A stretch of DNA of 38,296 bases. It comes from Alphaproteobacteria bacterium (GTDB lineage Bacteria > Pseudomonadota > Alphaproteobacteria > Micavibrionales > CSBR16-224). Where the stretch lies: NCBI GenBank assembly GCA_006226225.1, contig SBHI01000085.1:1-38296 (forward strand), in the 5' to 3' direction. The position numbers were made by a program, and so were the translations under genes. Shown here piece after piece: positions 1-8,539 of the stretch (the first letter of the stretch is position 1; every line of letters starts with the position of its first letter). The notes below the pieces were generated by a model. It saw only the letters and a list, made by a program, of their open reading frames with translations, had not been told where the DNA came from and searched no databases.

Positions 1-423
1 CCGTGGGCGCAAGGAGCACCATAAGTAAAGCATGAGAACCAATCCCCCAAAACCGCCGCATAAAAAGAAAGCGGGATTTGCAAACATCCAGATACCGCGT
101 TCAATCAAGATGACCTCCGGAAGAGAAGAATCGTAATAAAGCCGCACCTTTTCGCCCGTTTCATTGGCGGCCTTCCACTGCGTTGCGTGGATATCACGGC
201 CTGTCACACTTTCCCCATCTACAGTGTCAAAGGAGGCTTCAACATTTTTAATCCCTTTGACACCAATATGCACCCCGGTGACAACGCCGTCAGTCAAAAG
301 GCCGTCTTTTATCAGATCCAAACGCTGCACCAGCGTAAAATATCCGGCAATAAACGAGCAGGCCGTCAAAACAGCACAGGCGAGCAATATGATGAGAGGG
401 TGGGGTTTCTTTTTCTCGGACAT
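1..423 (-). CDS. DUF3592-like membrane protein (3' end outside window)
   Basis: This is the partial 3'-most visible gene of the minus-strand operon; 141 residues are readable before the window edge. The start MSEKKKPHPLIILL is ATG at 421-423, seven bases after the stop of the nucleotidyltransferase, so it is probably co-transcribed; no clear Shine-Dalgarno is present. Residues about 9-32 form one membrane segment. Residues about 40-105 form a soluble beta-rich part with the pattern DGVVTGV, GRDIHATQW, EKVRLYYDSSLPE, as in DUF3592 proteins (TM, small extracytoplasmic beta domain, TM). A second membrane segment starts near residue 112 (WMFANPAFFLCGGFGGLVLM). The domain call rests on this topology and the closing 'YYDSSLPE' type motif; function is unknown for the family. 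Confidence 0.7.
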   Translation of the reverse strand, partial: MSEKKKPHPLIILLACAVLTACSFIAGYFTLVQRLDLIKDGLLTDGVVTGVHIGVKGIKNVEASFDTVDGESVTGRDIHATQWKAANETGEKVRLYYDSSLPEVILIERGIWMFANPAFFLCGGFGGLVLMLYLWCSLRPR

Positions 424-430
424 GGCACAA

Positions 431-1192
431 TTACGGCGGCGTTAGCAATTCTTCCGCGGCTTCAAAATCGGCGGGCTTATCAACATCCATTCCCATCCCG
501 GGAAAATCGGAAACATACACGCCGACATCGCGGCCGAAACGCTGTGACAGTCTTTCCGGTATTTCCGCAAATGTCGCACCTTCCAGACCCAAAACACGCA
601 ATATTCCGTGCGGGTCTTTGCGGTTTTTTCTGAGATCGTCAAACAAATGCAAGCCGTTCAGCAGATTTCTGAATTTCCGCACATAATAGATCACGGTTCC
701 CGTATAATGTTTTCCATCCACGGGAATATAGGTGCGTTTCGCCTTGATATCATTTTTGTCGTAAGTTTCTTTTTCAACGTAATGCAGGACAAGATCATGG
801 TCATGCGCTTGAATATTCGCAACGGCATCTCTGATCGCCTCCGGTGTCAGAAACACCGCATCGCAAAACGAGATAATATAGCCCCGATGATCTGTTTGAC
901 GGCGGTAATATTTCCAGCGCATATAAGCAATGCCGCGCAGGATATTACGCCCGAGATTTTTGGTCGCTTCAATGCGTCTGTCGACAAATTTCATACTGGA
1001 CAGGCCGTCCAGCTCCTCTGATCCGACAACAACAATTTTATCAATACAGCCGGATTCCCGAAATGCCTCGATCACCCAATCCAGCATAGGCTTGCCGTGC
1101 ACAGGCAGCATCGCCTTGTTGTCGCAGCCATAAGCATCGTAAAGCGGGCCTTTTTCGCCGCCTGCCAGAATAATCAGATTAAGTTTTTCCAT
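431..1192 (-). CDS. NTP-transferase (MobA/IspD-like nucleotidyltransferase)
   Basis: 253 residues. The N-terminus has the nucleotidyltransferase signature LIILAGGEKGP followed by NKAMLPVHGKPMLDWVI (residues 6-41): the nucleotide-binding glycine loop and the conserved Lys of the GT-A fold. A metal-binding Asp lies in GYIISFCDAVFLT, about residues 104-116. Family members transfer a nucleotide to a sugar phosphate, molybdopterin or polyol phosphate; the acceptor cannot be told here. The ATG lies inside the 3' end of the enolase-superfamily gene (14 bases shared), so the two are translationally coupled, which suggests a common pathway. The C-terminal half (YVRKFRNLLNGLHLFDDLRKNRKDP) is not that of classical MobA, so I keep the name generic. 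Confidence 0.8.
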   Translation of the reverse strand: MEKLNLIILAGGEKGPLYDAYGCDNKAMLPVHGKPMLDWVIEAFRESGCIDKIVVVGSEELDGLSSMKFVDRRIEATKNLGRNILRGIAYMRWKYYRRQTDHRGYIISFCDAVFLTPEAIRDAVANIQAHDHDLVLHYVEKETYDKNDIKAKRTYIPVDGKHYTGTVIYYVRKFRNLLNGLHLFDDLRKNRKDPHGILRVLGLEGATFAEIPERLSQRFGRDVGVYVSDFPGMGMDVDKPADFEAAEELLTPP

Positions 1193-2375
1193 GCGTCAGC
1201 TCTTCTTCTTTCAGTGTCAGTTTTTTCAAGATATCCGTTTTCAGCGTTAAGCCCAACCCTGTTTGCGCGGCATGAGCGCAGACTTTTCCGTGTTTCATGG
1301 ATGGCCCGCCCTGTACAAATTGCGTGCCGTGCAAAATGCGGTGCGAATAGCCCTGAATATAAAGATGGTCAGAATAAGCACAGCCAAGGAAATATCCTGC
1401 TGCCGCCAGAACGGGACTTTCACCGACCATTGCGCCAAAGCTGAATTTCATTTCCGGCGGCTTCTCCGCCAGCATTTGCGCCACCAGACTATAGCCCCCC
1501 AGTTTCGAGAGGCGCATATTCAAAATATCAGCTGCCTGATGGGTCACGATTTTTTGAAAGCTACGGGGAGAGATTAGCGTTTCATCCAGAATAACCGGCA
1601 TAGATATTTCACGCCGCAGCTGCGCATATTGCTCAAAATGCGCATCCTGCAAGACGGCATCGCGATCGCTTTGTCGTTCTCCTTCCGCCGCTGCGGAAGG
1701 CATGGGAATGCGCAAAGGTTCTTCAATCGCCCAAACACCGTATTTTGCCAGATCGTTTATTTTCTCCGGCGCTTCCTCCATGCTCCACGCCCCATTCGCG
1801 TCAGCAAAGACGGGCGCATCCTGCCCCATGAAATTGCGGATTATTTTCAGGCGGTCACCATCATACTCATCCCCGACCTTCAGCTTAAAGGAACGGATAC
1901 CGCTGATGCGGTAGAGTGCAAGCAGAGCAAGGAGTTTAGCCTTTCCGCCCAGTCCGATCGAGCCCGTATAAGGAAGCGGCCGGATCTCCGCGCCAAGGTA
2001 ACGCCCCATATCTTTTTCCTGCGACTGCGCCAGACAATCATGCAGCGCCAGATCGATGCAGCAGAATGCACAGGACGGAAACGGTGCCCCCCAATCCGCT
2101 GCCAGCCCGCATATCAAATTTTGCGCCTCTTCACGGGACGTGATGTCTTTGCCCAATAGCTGCCTTGCAAGACTCTGCGCATCGCGAAACGCGCTCTCCG
2201 CCGTTTCTCCGGTGACATAGGTTCTTGGTACGGATTCTCCCAAGCCAATATGCCCCTGTTCATCTTCCATACAGCACAGCACGGCAAAAACATCTTTATG
2301 CATTTTCTGCTTATGCCCGTAGGAGACACGAAACGGCAAACGGATCAGATTGATATGAATACGCGCAATTCTCAT
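1179..2375 (-). CDS. enolase-superfamily enzyme (MR/MLE, dipeptide epimerase-like)
   Basis: 398 residues, a typical length for the mandelate racemase/muconate lactonizing enzyme family. Visible are the capping domain (1-130) and the barrel with the catalytic set: KLK at K164/K166, D192 and N194 in FADANGAW, E218 in AIEEPL, D264 in VILDETL, and K291 in RLSKLGG. Known members abstract a proton alpha to a carboxylate using paired lysines. The KxK, Asp-Glu-Asp, Lys pattern fits dipeptide epimerases, muconate cycloisomerases and o-succinylbenzoate synthases, and I cannot choose among them. An unusual insertion of about 25 residues (IPMPSAAAEGERQSDRDAV, about 223-241) separates the second and third metal ligands. 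The ATG overlaps the stop of the TSUP gene as ATGA, so coupling is tight. Confidence 0.85.
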   Translation of the reverse strand: MRIARIHINLIRLPFRVSYGHKQKMHKDVFAVLCCMEDEQGHIGLGESVPRTYVTGETAESAFRDAQSLARQLLGKDITSREEAQNLICGLAADWGAPFPSCAFCCIDLALHDCLAQSQEKDMGRYLGAEIRPLPYTGSIGLGGKAKLLALLALYRISGIRSFKLKVGDEYDGDRLKIIRNFMGQDAPVFADANGAWSMEEAPEKINDLAKYGVWAIEEPLRIPMPSAAAEGERQSDRDAVLQDAHFEQYAQLRREISMPVILDETLISPRSFQKIVTHQAADILNMRLSKLGGYSLVAQMLAEKPPEMKFSFGAMVGESPVLAAAGYFLGCAYSDHLYIQGYSHRILHGTQFVQGGPSMKHGKVCAHAAQTGLGLTLKTDILKKLTLKEEELTHGKT

Positions 2376-3145
2376 ATTTTTTCCGCAAACAGATAAAGTG
2401 ACATCAGTATCAGATAGGCGCCAAGCAAACGTTTCATCAGTTTTTCCGGCGCTTTATTCGCCCATATTCCCGCAATAAATGCACAAGGAACGGAGACGGC
2501 AAGAATAACAAGGATCGGCTGAACAACAAGATTTCCCTTCATGTAACTGAAAACAAGCAGTGGCCCACAGGTAAAAACCGTTATCAGTAGTGACAACATT
2601 AAGGCGCGATGATATTGAATGCCGAACAGCACAACCAGCCCAAGCGTGATGAAGATCGCGCCGCCACCGCCGAACACACCGATAATGCAGCCTGCCAGAA
2701 AAGACAGTACACCCATCAGGGGTTCCGGCATATGCAATAACTGCTTCTGCTGTTTTTTTGCATTCGCACGCAGAAAAATGCCTGCAATCAGCATAAACCC
2801 CGTCAAACATAGGCCCAGAAAATGATTGCTGAGCCCCGCCCCGATCAGAAGATAGCTGCATACGCTGCCGATAGCAGCTGGCAACGCAAAAACCACATAG
2901 TCGCGAAAAGACGGCTTATGCTGACGTAAATAAGGCTGGATAGCGAAAGAGGCATTTGTTCCGGCAACGGCAAATGTCGCCGCAATAATTTGTCCGGCAG
3001 AGGTTTTGAACGCCAGCAATACGGAGATAAGAAAAGACATACCGGATGCTCCGGTCAAGCCGGTCAATGTACCCGTTACAACACCGAGTATGATCTGTGT
3101 CAGTAATGAGAGATCATCAAGATTGTGCACAAATTTATCCCGCAC
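2372..3145 (-). CDS. TSUP-family (TauE/SafE) membrane transporter
   Basis: 257 residues with about eight hydrophobic segments. The two half-repeats both start with a Gly-rich motif: GVVTGTLTGLTGASG near residue 21 and GCIIGVFGGGGAIFI near residue 152, the hallmark of sulfite/anion exporters of the TauE/SafE family. These proteins move small organic or sulfur-containing anions across the inner membrane. The start is GTG at 3143-3145; the only nearby upstream ATG (3150-3152) runs into a stop after five codons. It follows the SPFH gene by 7 bases and overlaps the enolase-superfamily gene by 4, so it may carry that enzyme's substrate or product. That last point is inference from context. Confidence 0.85.
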   Translation of the reverse strand: MRDKFVHNLDDLSLLTQIILGVVTGTLTGLTGASGMSFLISVLLAFKTSAGQIIAATFAVAGTNASFAIQPYLRQHKPSFRDYVVFALPAAIGSVCSYLLIGAGLSNHFLGLCLTGFMLIAGIFLRANAKKQQKQLLHMPEPLMGVLSFLAGCIIGVFGGGGAIFITLGLVVLFGIQYHRALMLSLLITVFTCGPLLVFSYMKGNLVVQPILVILAVSVPCAFIAGIWANKAPEKLMKRLLGAYLILMSLYLFAEKI

Positions 3146-3152
3146 AGTTCAT

Positions 3153-4061
3153 TTATTTTTTTCCGACATCAATGACCGGCTGTGCGTGACGGTCACCGCA
3201 TAGGATAACCATCAGATTGGAAACCATATCCGATTGTTGCTCTTCGCTCATTTTGATGGTCTTATCTTTTGCCAAACGCTCGACCGCCATTTCAACCATT
3301 CCGACAGCACCTTCCACAATCTTTGCGCGGGCTGAAACAACGGCTTCCGCCTGCTGTCTTTGTAACATGGCAGAGGCGATTTCCGGCGCATAGGCAAGAT
3401 GGCAGAGACGCGCTTCAATCACTTCAATCCCCGCTTTGTTCAGCCTGTCCTGAATATCGTCTTTCAGTTCATCAAGAATGGACGGCGGATTTTTCCTTAA
3501 CGAGATTTCATCATCTTCGCTGTCATATGGATGACGGCTCGCCATATTCCGCAAAGCCGCCTCACTCTGTACCGTGACATAATTTTCAAAATCATCCACT
3601 TCGAACAGCGCTTCCGTCGGATTAACAACCTTCCACACAACAACGGCCGAAATCTCTATCGGGTTACCGGCCTTGTCATTGACCTTCAAAGGTTTGCCCG
3701 CCGTGCGCCCCGATTGTTGCAAAATTTTTCCTTCATGGCTTTTGACTTCGGGAATTTGCGCGGAGCCTGTCTCAAAATTCCGGATACGCAGAGAAATGTC
3801 TTTTCTGCTGTAAAAGGGATTAATGAAGTAAAAACCATTGCTGCGAATGGTTCCTTTATAAACGCCAAACAAAAGCAGTACTTTCGCCCTGTTCGGCTGT
3901 ACCGTAATAAAACCGCGATAGCTCAGCAGTAACAATAAACCCAGCAAAACGGCCGGAAAGGTCATTTTCATCGCAAAAAACCAGAATGCGACAGGATGCA
4001 AAATCAGCACCATGATCAGCATCGGCAAGCCGTAATAGGGTTTGAAAATTTTCTCTTGCAT
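3153..4061 (-). CDS. SPFH/Band 7 (prohibitin-like) membrane protein
   Basis: 302 residues from the ATG at 4059-4061. An in-frame ATG four codons upstream (4073) exists, but the GGAG inside it sits six bases before the chosen ATG (GGAGACAGCGATG), which decides the start. Two N-terminal hydrophobic segments (about 10-45) are followed by an SPFH domain: RGFITVQPNRAKVLLLFGVYKGT, then GNPIEISAVVVWKV, then ENYVTVQSEAALRNMAS. A helical coiled region ends it (LQRQQAEAVVSARAKIVEGAV). SPFH proteins form large membrane-associated oligomers linked to membrane microdomains and proteolysis control. It heads the second operon, after the candidate terminator at 4093-4134. Confidence 0.88.
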   Translation of the reverse strand: MQEKIFKPYYGLPMLIMVLILHPVAFWFFAMKMTFPAVLLGLLLLLSYRGFITVQPNRAKVLLLFGVYKGTIRSNGFYFINPFYSRKDISLRIRNFETGSAQIPEVKSHEGKILQQSGRTAGKPLKVNDKAGNPIEISAVVVWKVVNPTEALFEVDDFENYVTVQSEAALRNMASRHPYDSEDDEISLRKNPPSILDELKDDIQDRLNKAGIEVIEARLCHLAYAPEIASAMLQRQQAEAVVSARAKIVEGAVGMVEMAVERLAKDKTIKMSEEQQSDMVSNLMVILCGDRHAQPVIDVGKK

Positions 4062-4092
4062 CGCTGTCTCCATCTATCATCAATCCATTGTT

Positions 4093-4134
4093 AAAAAATC
4101 ATAGCACCCGCCCTCTTGTTATCAAAGTGCTATG
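4093..4134 (-). terminator. candidate rho-independent terminator after the phosphatase gene
   Basis: On the minus strand an 8-bp stem, CATAGCAC (4127-4134) with GTGCTATG (4100-4107), is closed by a 19-base loop and followed by A and six T (minus-strand reading of 4093-4098). The loop is longer than usual, so termination may be partial. It lies just after the stop of the DUF2183 gene and before the SPFH gene, and would separate the two minus-strand operons. Confidence 0.45.
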
Positions 4135-4143
4135 TCCGCAATC

Positions 4144-5232
4144 TTATTTAATATCCTGAAAGGTAATCGTTTTCGGGTCAGTGAAGGACTGCCAGTGACA
4201 ATGCGCCGCACGCTCTTTCAGCAATTCTGCCATACGCGCATCAAGCGCAGCTTTATTTGTACCGACATCACGGATATAGATTGCAAGAATTCTGTCCGGA
4301 TATTTCTTTAAAATAGCCGCGTAAACCTCCGGATCTTTTTCCCCCGAGTCCCCGACCAGAATAAATTTTTTCGCAGGCGCCTGTGCGATAATCGTTTCAA
4401 TCGCGCCAACCTTATAGGCCAATGGGTCGGCAAACAAATTCAGGAAACTGCGGTCTTTCATGCGAAAGTTTTTTAAATAAAATGCGCCTTTGGGAAAGCC
4501 CGCACCGGACATAAATGTATCGAGTTCCGGATAAAGCTGCCACGGGCTGGAAGACACATAATAAAAGTTCACATTCTCTGCTGTTTCGTGCCATTTTTTA
4601 TAGAGTGCCGCCATATCGGGAACGGCCTGAAACTCTTTTTGAAACGTATTTTTTAAAAGCGCGGATTTATCCAGAACATTGCTGATCTTAATCGTATCAT
4701 CAATATCTGAAATCACGCCCAGCCCGTCCGAAAAAATTCTGATAACCTCACCGGAAAACCGCCGCTGATCCGCCTCCGGCAAAACGGCATGGATCTGCGC
4801 AACTCCGTCCGATAACAGGTCTTCACTGAGCGTCACAAGCGCTTGAAAATGACCGTTCTTTTTTGTTTTTGGCATTTGATAATTCCGCTGCCCGATACGA
4901 ATGTAAATATCTTTGCCACGTTCATTATCCGTCAGGAACCACCCGGCACGCCTTTCCAGGACTGTTGAATCTTCCTCATCTTCAAGCTCCATTGTTTTCT
5001 TGAACAGTTCCAGGTTCACGCCTGCAATCTCGGGTTCAAAAACCCAGCCATGGATTTTCAAACGGTATTGGCCTGTCGCAGGATCGCGCGTTAATTCCGA
5101 AGGAAAGAAGATAATGTGTTCATCCGCTGCCAGCCCCCTCGCCATTGCGGTGGAGAAAAATAAGGCCGTGCAGAACACGGCAAATACCACCGCAGAAAGA
5201 AAATATTTCACGTCACTCGGCGTTTTGCGCAT
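4144..5232 (-). CDS. exported App1-like phosphatase (DUF2183)
   Basis: 362 residues from the ATG at 5230-5232. A longer reading frame to 5301 exists, but AAGGGA lies about 9 bases upstream of this ATG and the protein then begins with a clean signal peptide (MRKTPSDVKYFLSAVVFAVF, cut near TAMA-RG). The C-terminal half is the App1/DUF2183 catalytic region: GVISDIDDTIK at about 172-182 (HAD-like DxDxT motif), YYVSSSPWQLY at about 224-234, FYLKNFRMKDRSF, and LVGDSGEKDPEVY at about 292-304. The yeast relative App1 is a phosphatidate phosphatase. Bacterial members are mostly uncharacterised, so a lipid substrate is inferred. The signal peptide places it in the periplasm, which fits a phospholipid role. 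It overlaps the rhodanese gene by 20 bases. Confidence 0.85.
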   Translation of the reverse strand: MRKTPSDVKYFLSAVVFAVFCTALFFSTAMARGLAADEHIIFFPSELTRDPATGQYRLKIHGWVFEPEIAGVNLELFKKTMELEDEEDSTVLERRAGWFLTDNERGKDIYIRIGQRNYQMPKTKKNGHFQALVTLSEDLLSDGVAQIHAVLPEADQRRFSGEVIRIFSDGLGVISDIDDTIKISNVLDKSALLKNTFQKEFQAVPDMAALYKKWHETAENVNFYYVSSSPWQLYPELDTFMSGAGFPKGAFYLKNFRMKDRSFLNLFADPLAYKVGAIETIIAQAPAKKFILVGDSGEKDPEVYAAILKKYPDRILAIYIRDVGTNKAALDARMAELLKERAAHCHWQSFTDPKTITFQDIK

Positions 5233-5731
5233 CCACAGATGTCCCTTCAAATACCAGCCGCTTTTCCTGTTCCTCATCCGAGACCATCTTTCCATCCGCA
5301 CTGCTCCATAAATTCAGGCGGTATATCTTTGTATAGCCGTTCGCTTTTAAAACCGGATATGCCTGCATGGTCATGGCAATCATGCGTGTCGGGAAAAAAC
5401 TGTAGTCGCAGGCCAGCACAACCGGCGTATCCTTATCGGGCACAGCCTCCGACAAGATTTTCTCCGTCAAATCAGTCAGCGGTATATTCACAGAACCTGC
5501 CAGATGACGATAGGCATAAGATTCTTTGGAGCGAACATCCAGCACAACAACCTCCTCCTTCTGCTTTAGCGCCAGAAACTCCTTCAAATGCAGTTCTTCC
5601 GCATGGGACGGCAGGGCTTCTTTGAACTGATCCAGCGTTAAGGCCTGCACCGGCTCCTGTTGCGCATGGGAAACAGCCGGAAACAGGCATAATGCCAGCA
5701 TCAAACCATATACGGAAATTTTGAAACGCAT
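5213..5731 (-). CDS. periplasmic rhodanese-domain protein
   Basis: 172 residues from ATG 5729-5731. AAAGGA seven bases upstream favours it over the TTG two codons earlier. A signal peptide (MRFKISVYGLMLALCLFPAV, cut after SHA) is followed by a single rhodanese domain: VVVLDVRSKESYAYRHLAGSV at about 61-81 and the active-site loop PVVLACDYSFFPTR with the candidate catalytic Cys108. Rhodanese domains carry sulfane sulfur on that Cys, or act as redox or binding modules. The loop CDYSFFPT is longer than the usual CxxGxR, so thiosulfate sulfurtransferase activity is uncertain. It sits between the TPM gene (34 bases upstream) and the phosphatase (overlapping). Confidence 0.85.
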   Translation of the reverse strand: MRFKISVYGLMLALCLFPAVSHAQQEPVQALTLDQFKEALPSHAEELHLKEFLALKQKEEVVVLDVRSKESYAYRHLAGSVNIPLTDLTEKILSEAVPDKDTPVVLACDYSFFPTRMIAMTMQAYPVLKANGYTKIYRLNLWSSADGKMVSDEEQEKRLVFEGTSVDAQNAE

Positions 5732-5765
5732 ATGCAATCCTTTCTTATAAGATATTCATCCGGTT

Positions 5766-7751
5766 TTATTTCTTTCCAGCTTCCAGAAAATTCTGGTCGG
5801 AAATAAGATCCACCCGCTGTGCATTACATTGTTTTGTTAAGCGCCCGTCCTGTTTCCAGCACACATCAAAAATATAGCTGACACGCTGATGGCCGGGCTC
5901 ACTTGTAAACCCCCAGAGCTTTTTAAAAGACAGACTCTGATCCGGCTCCAGAACGCGGTCAGATGATGGATATTCCCAATAATCTTTGATATCGCCCAAG
6001 CCGCTCGTCGCTCCTGTCCCCGCACTAATGAGATTAACCGAAAGTATTTCAACCGGCGCTTTGCTTGTATTGGTCATGGTCACGGAAAACTCACTATGGC
6101 CATAGATGACTTGTCCATCGACATTATTTGTTGAAAGCGAATGATACACGGCCCTGTCCGGCTTAAAAGAAAGTACAACCTTCTTTCCCGGTGCTTTCGG
6201 ATCCGCTTTTATTTTTTCAATTTTCTTGCGGATGCTTGCCGCGGAAATATTTTTGTCCTGCTTCTTATACGCCCATTCAAGCCATCCGAGCATCCCTAAA
6301 TCAAACGGGTTTTTCTCCAGCTCCTGCGATGCAAATTTTTCTGCCTCCGTATAATTTTTCTTCTGGGAATACAGACGCAGAATCTTCAGCGCGGTTTCAT
6401 GATCAAAGCGTTTCATATAGGGCAACACCAGATCGGGCAGAAATGCGTATAAGCCTCTCTGCGCAAAAATATCGATAAAGCGCGGATCAGTCGGCGCCAT
6501 ACGCGCCGCTTCTTCATAATATTTCAACGCATCAACAAAAGCGAACGCATTCCGGAATAACAACTCCGCCAGCATAAATTTTGCCAATGGATCAGTGCGT
6601 TCCTCCAGCTTTTTAACAACTGCGCTCAACTCCTCTTGCAATGGAAACGCACGCATATCATCATAATGCTTTGCAGTACCGTAAATTTCTTCCAGGCTTT
6701 TATAATAAGGTGTGTTGGCATTCATCAAAGAAAAGCCGCCATCATTTAAGAAAAAGAGGTTTTTCAAAGCTTCCGACATATCAATGCGCCACAGACCATC
6801 CAGCTTTTTCATCAGGATCGGCATAAAACGCGGTGCCGGCGTTTTGGAATAGGCGACGGCGTAATCACCGTCGATCTCAATATATAACGGCTCGGAGCGT
6901 TCAATATTGCGCAAACGATCCCGCTCTTCATAAACGGCATAGGGATATCGCTTCCGCATTTCCTGACTGCCTTTCGTAAACAGCGGCAGTTCGGGATAAC
7001 CGATATAATCCCTGAATGATCGTTTATATGCGGCGATTGTTTCTTCCGGTTTCGCTGCGGGGGCATAGCGTTTTAATTCAGCGTCCGATAATGCCTTTTT
7101 ATAATCGCGGTCAAAATCGGCTTGGGTAATATCCGCTTGCGCTCCCGCACCGCCGGAATACATGCCTGCGATCATTTTATAGTATTCCGTATCCTTATAA
7201 CTGCCATGAATTTCAAAATTACCGTAGAAAGCCTGCTCAATCGCACGGTTTTCCAAATAGCGGACAACATCCATAATCGCCATACCAACAGCACGGTATG
7301 ATGCATAGGGCGCCAATTGATCATGGGCAAGCAATCCCAATATCGCATCCGTATACAGACCTTCCAGCGTAAGAGACGGCTCAATCCGTGCCTGACGGTT
7401 TTCCGCATCAATCAGAATAAGCAGTCCGCCTGTTTTGGCGTTTTCACCGACTTTATATTGTTTGAAAAGTTTTACCGCCGCTTTTTCAATGGGAGTTGCC
7501 CCACCACGGAAGGTTATGATTTTCAGCTCGATCCCCAGCGTTTCATCCCATCGGCGCGCGACCTCATCAAGAATATTACTGAAACCGCCTAACAGATTGG
7601 CACGATCCTCCAGATATTTGCTGTCAAGCTGCGTGAATTGCGCAGCCGGAAATACCGCGGCCGTTCCGCTGTTCCTGATACTTCTCTGGATATCCCATAC
7701 GGCCGCTGCCACAACAGCCAGACATAGAATGATGAGGAGATTTCTTTTCAT
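5766..7751 (-). CDS. TPM-domain protein with TPR-like repeats
   Basis: 661 residues from ATG 7749-7751. GGAG seven bases upstream supports this start over a GTG six codons earlier. An N-terminal membrane anchor or signal (MKRNLLIILCLAVVAAAV) is followed by a TPM (YgcG-type) domain at about 50-180: LDEVARRWDETLGIELKIITF, TGGLLILIDAENRQARIEPS, ILGLLAHDQLAPYASYRAV. The middle (about 225-335) resembles a nuclear-transport-factor-like fold (YAVAYSK, DGLWRIDMSE). Residues about 365-520 are TPR-like helices (LAKFMLAELLFRNAFAFVDALKYYEEAARMAP). The tail is a beta domain. TPM proteins are membrane-bound, often next to LemA, and have been linked to photosystem repair or acid phosphatase activity in plants. 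The bacterial role is unknown. Confidence 0.82.
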   Translation of the reverse strand: MKRNLLIILCLAVVAAAVWDIQRSIRNSGTAAVFPAAQFTQLDSKYLEDRANLLGGFSNILDEVARRWDETLGIELKIITFRGGATPIEKAAVKLFKQYKVGENAKTGGLLILIDAENRQARIEPSLTLEGLYTDAILGLLAHDQLAPYASYRAVGMAIMDVVRYLENRAIEQAFYGNFEIHGSYKDTEYYKMIAGMYSGGAGAQADITQADFDRDYKKALSDAELKRYAPAAKPEETIAAYKRSFRDYIGYPELPLFTKGSQEMRKRYPYAVYEERDRLRNIERSEPLYIEIDGDYAVAYSKTPAPRFMPILMKKLDGLWRIDMSEALKNLFFLNDGGFSLMNANTPYYKSLEEIYGTAKHYDDMRAFPLQEELSAVVKKLEERTDPLAKFMLAELLFRNAFAFVDALKYYEEAARMAPTDPRFIDIFAQRGLYAFLPDLVLPYMKRFDHETALKILRLYSQKKNYTEAEKFASQELEKNPFDLGMLGWLEWAYKKQDKNISAASIRKKIEKIKADPKAPGKKVVLSFKPDRAVYHSLSTNNVDGQVIYGHSEFSVTMTNTSKAPVEILSVNLISAGTGATSGLGDIKDYWEYPSSDRVLEPDQSLSFKKLWGFTSEPGHQRVSYIFDVCWKQDGRLTKQCNAQRVDLISDQNFLEAGKK

Positions 7752-7774
7752 CACTTTTCTCCGCCGCACAAAAT

Positions 7775-8431
7775 CTAAAACTGGACTTTAACAGCCTTTG
7801 CCGCACCTTCGTCGGCTTTAAAATACGCTTTGCGCTGAAACCCGCCCATACCGGCCACGAGGCTGGCAGGAATTTTACGAATGGCGGCGTTAAATTCTCC
7901 GACCTCTTCATTGAATTGCATCCGTGCAACATTTATACGGTTTTCCGTGCCCTCCAATTGATATTGAAGCGCCAGCATATTTTCGGCGGAACGCAACTGC
8001 GGATAATTTTCCACCAGCCCGAAAATCCGCTGCACATTTTTGCCGACCATCATCTGTGCCATTGCCAGCTGCTTCATATAATCATCGTCTCCCAAACGGG
8101 CCTTGGCATTTTCCGTCAAGTCTGTGGCCTCTTTGTGATTGGCAAGCAAGTCTTCGACCGCTTTTTCAAGTTCCGCCGTCTTGCTGCGCTCTTTGGTCAC
8201 AGCCAGCAAAACATCATGCTCCTGCTTCATAAAGCCTTTTACGGTACTCACAAGATTGGGGATCAAATCCGCACGGCGCTGATAGTTACTTTCGACCTGC
8301 GCCCAGCTCTGCAAGACGCTCTCTTCCTTAGCGACAAGGCCGTTATGAATCTGCATGAAATAAAATGCGGAAACAATAACAGGCAATACAAGAATTAGAC
8401 CAAGTGATGCTGAATTTTTTGCCGCGCTCAT
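7775..8431 (-). CDS. LemA family protein
   Basis: 218 residues. One N-terminal membrane helix (LGLILVLPVIVSAFYFM, 10-26) is followed by the LemA four-helix region: ESVLQSWAQVESNYQRRADLIPNLV at 38-62 with the conserved NxYQRRxDLIPNLV motif, then VTKERSK, and NRINVARMQFNEEVGEFNAAIR near the C-terminus. LemA proteins are membrane-anchored helical bundles of unclear biochemical function and often precede TPM-domain genes, as here (23 bases to the chosen TPM start). Start ATG 8429-8431 has GAGG nine bases upstream. It is the first gene of the operon LemA-TPM-rhodanese-phosphatase. Confidence 0.92.
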   Translation of the reverse strand: MSAAKNSASLGLILVLPVIVSAFYFMQIHNGLVAKEESVLQSWAQVESNYQRRADLIPNLVSTVKGFMKQEHDVLLAVTKERSKTAELEKAVEDLLANHKEATDLTENAKARLGDDDYMKQLAMAQMMVGKNVQRIFGLVENYPQLRSAENMLALQYQLEGTENRINVARMQFNEEVGEFNAAIRKIPASLVAGMGGFQRKAYFKADEGAAKAVKVQF

Positions 8432-8539
8432 TACATTATACCTCTTTATAAAAATTTTATTTCTTTATACGAATTTAAGTCTAACTTCTCCCGCAATACT
8501 TAGCAATCCGCACGTCAATTCAGGATCTGATGATCAGGA

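Noticed and set aside
5233..5301. 23-codon upstream extension of the App1-like phosphatase
   Set aside because: It would bury the signal peptide behind a charged, Trp-rich stretch and overlap the rhodanese gene by 89 bases; ATG 5232 has AAGGGA upstream.
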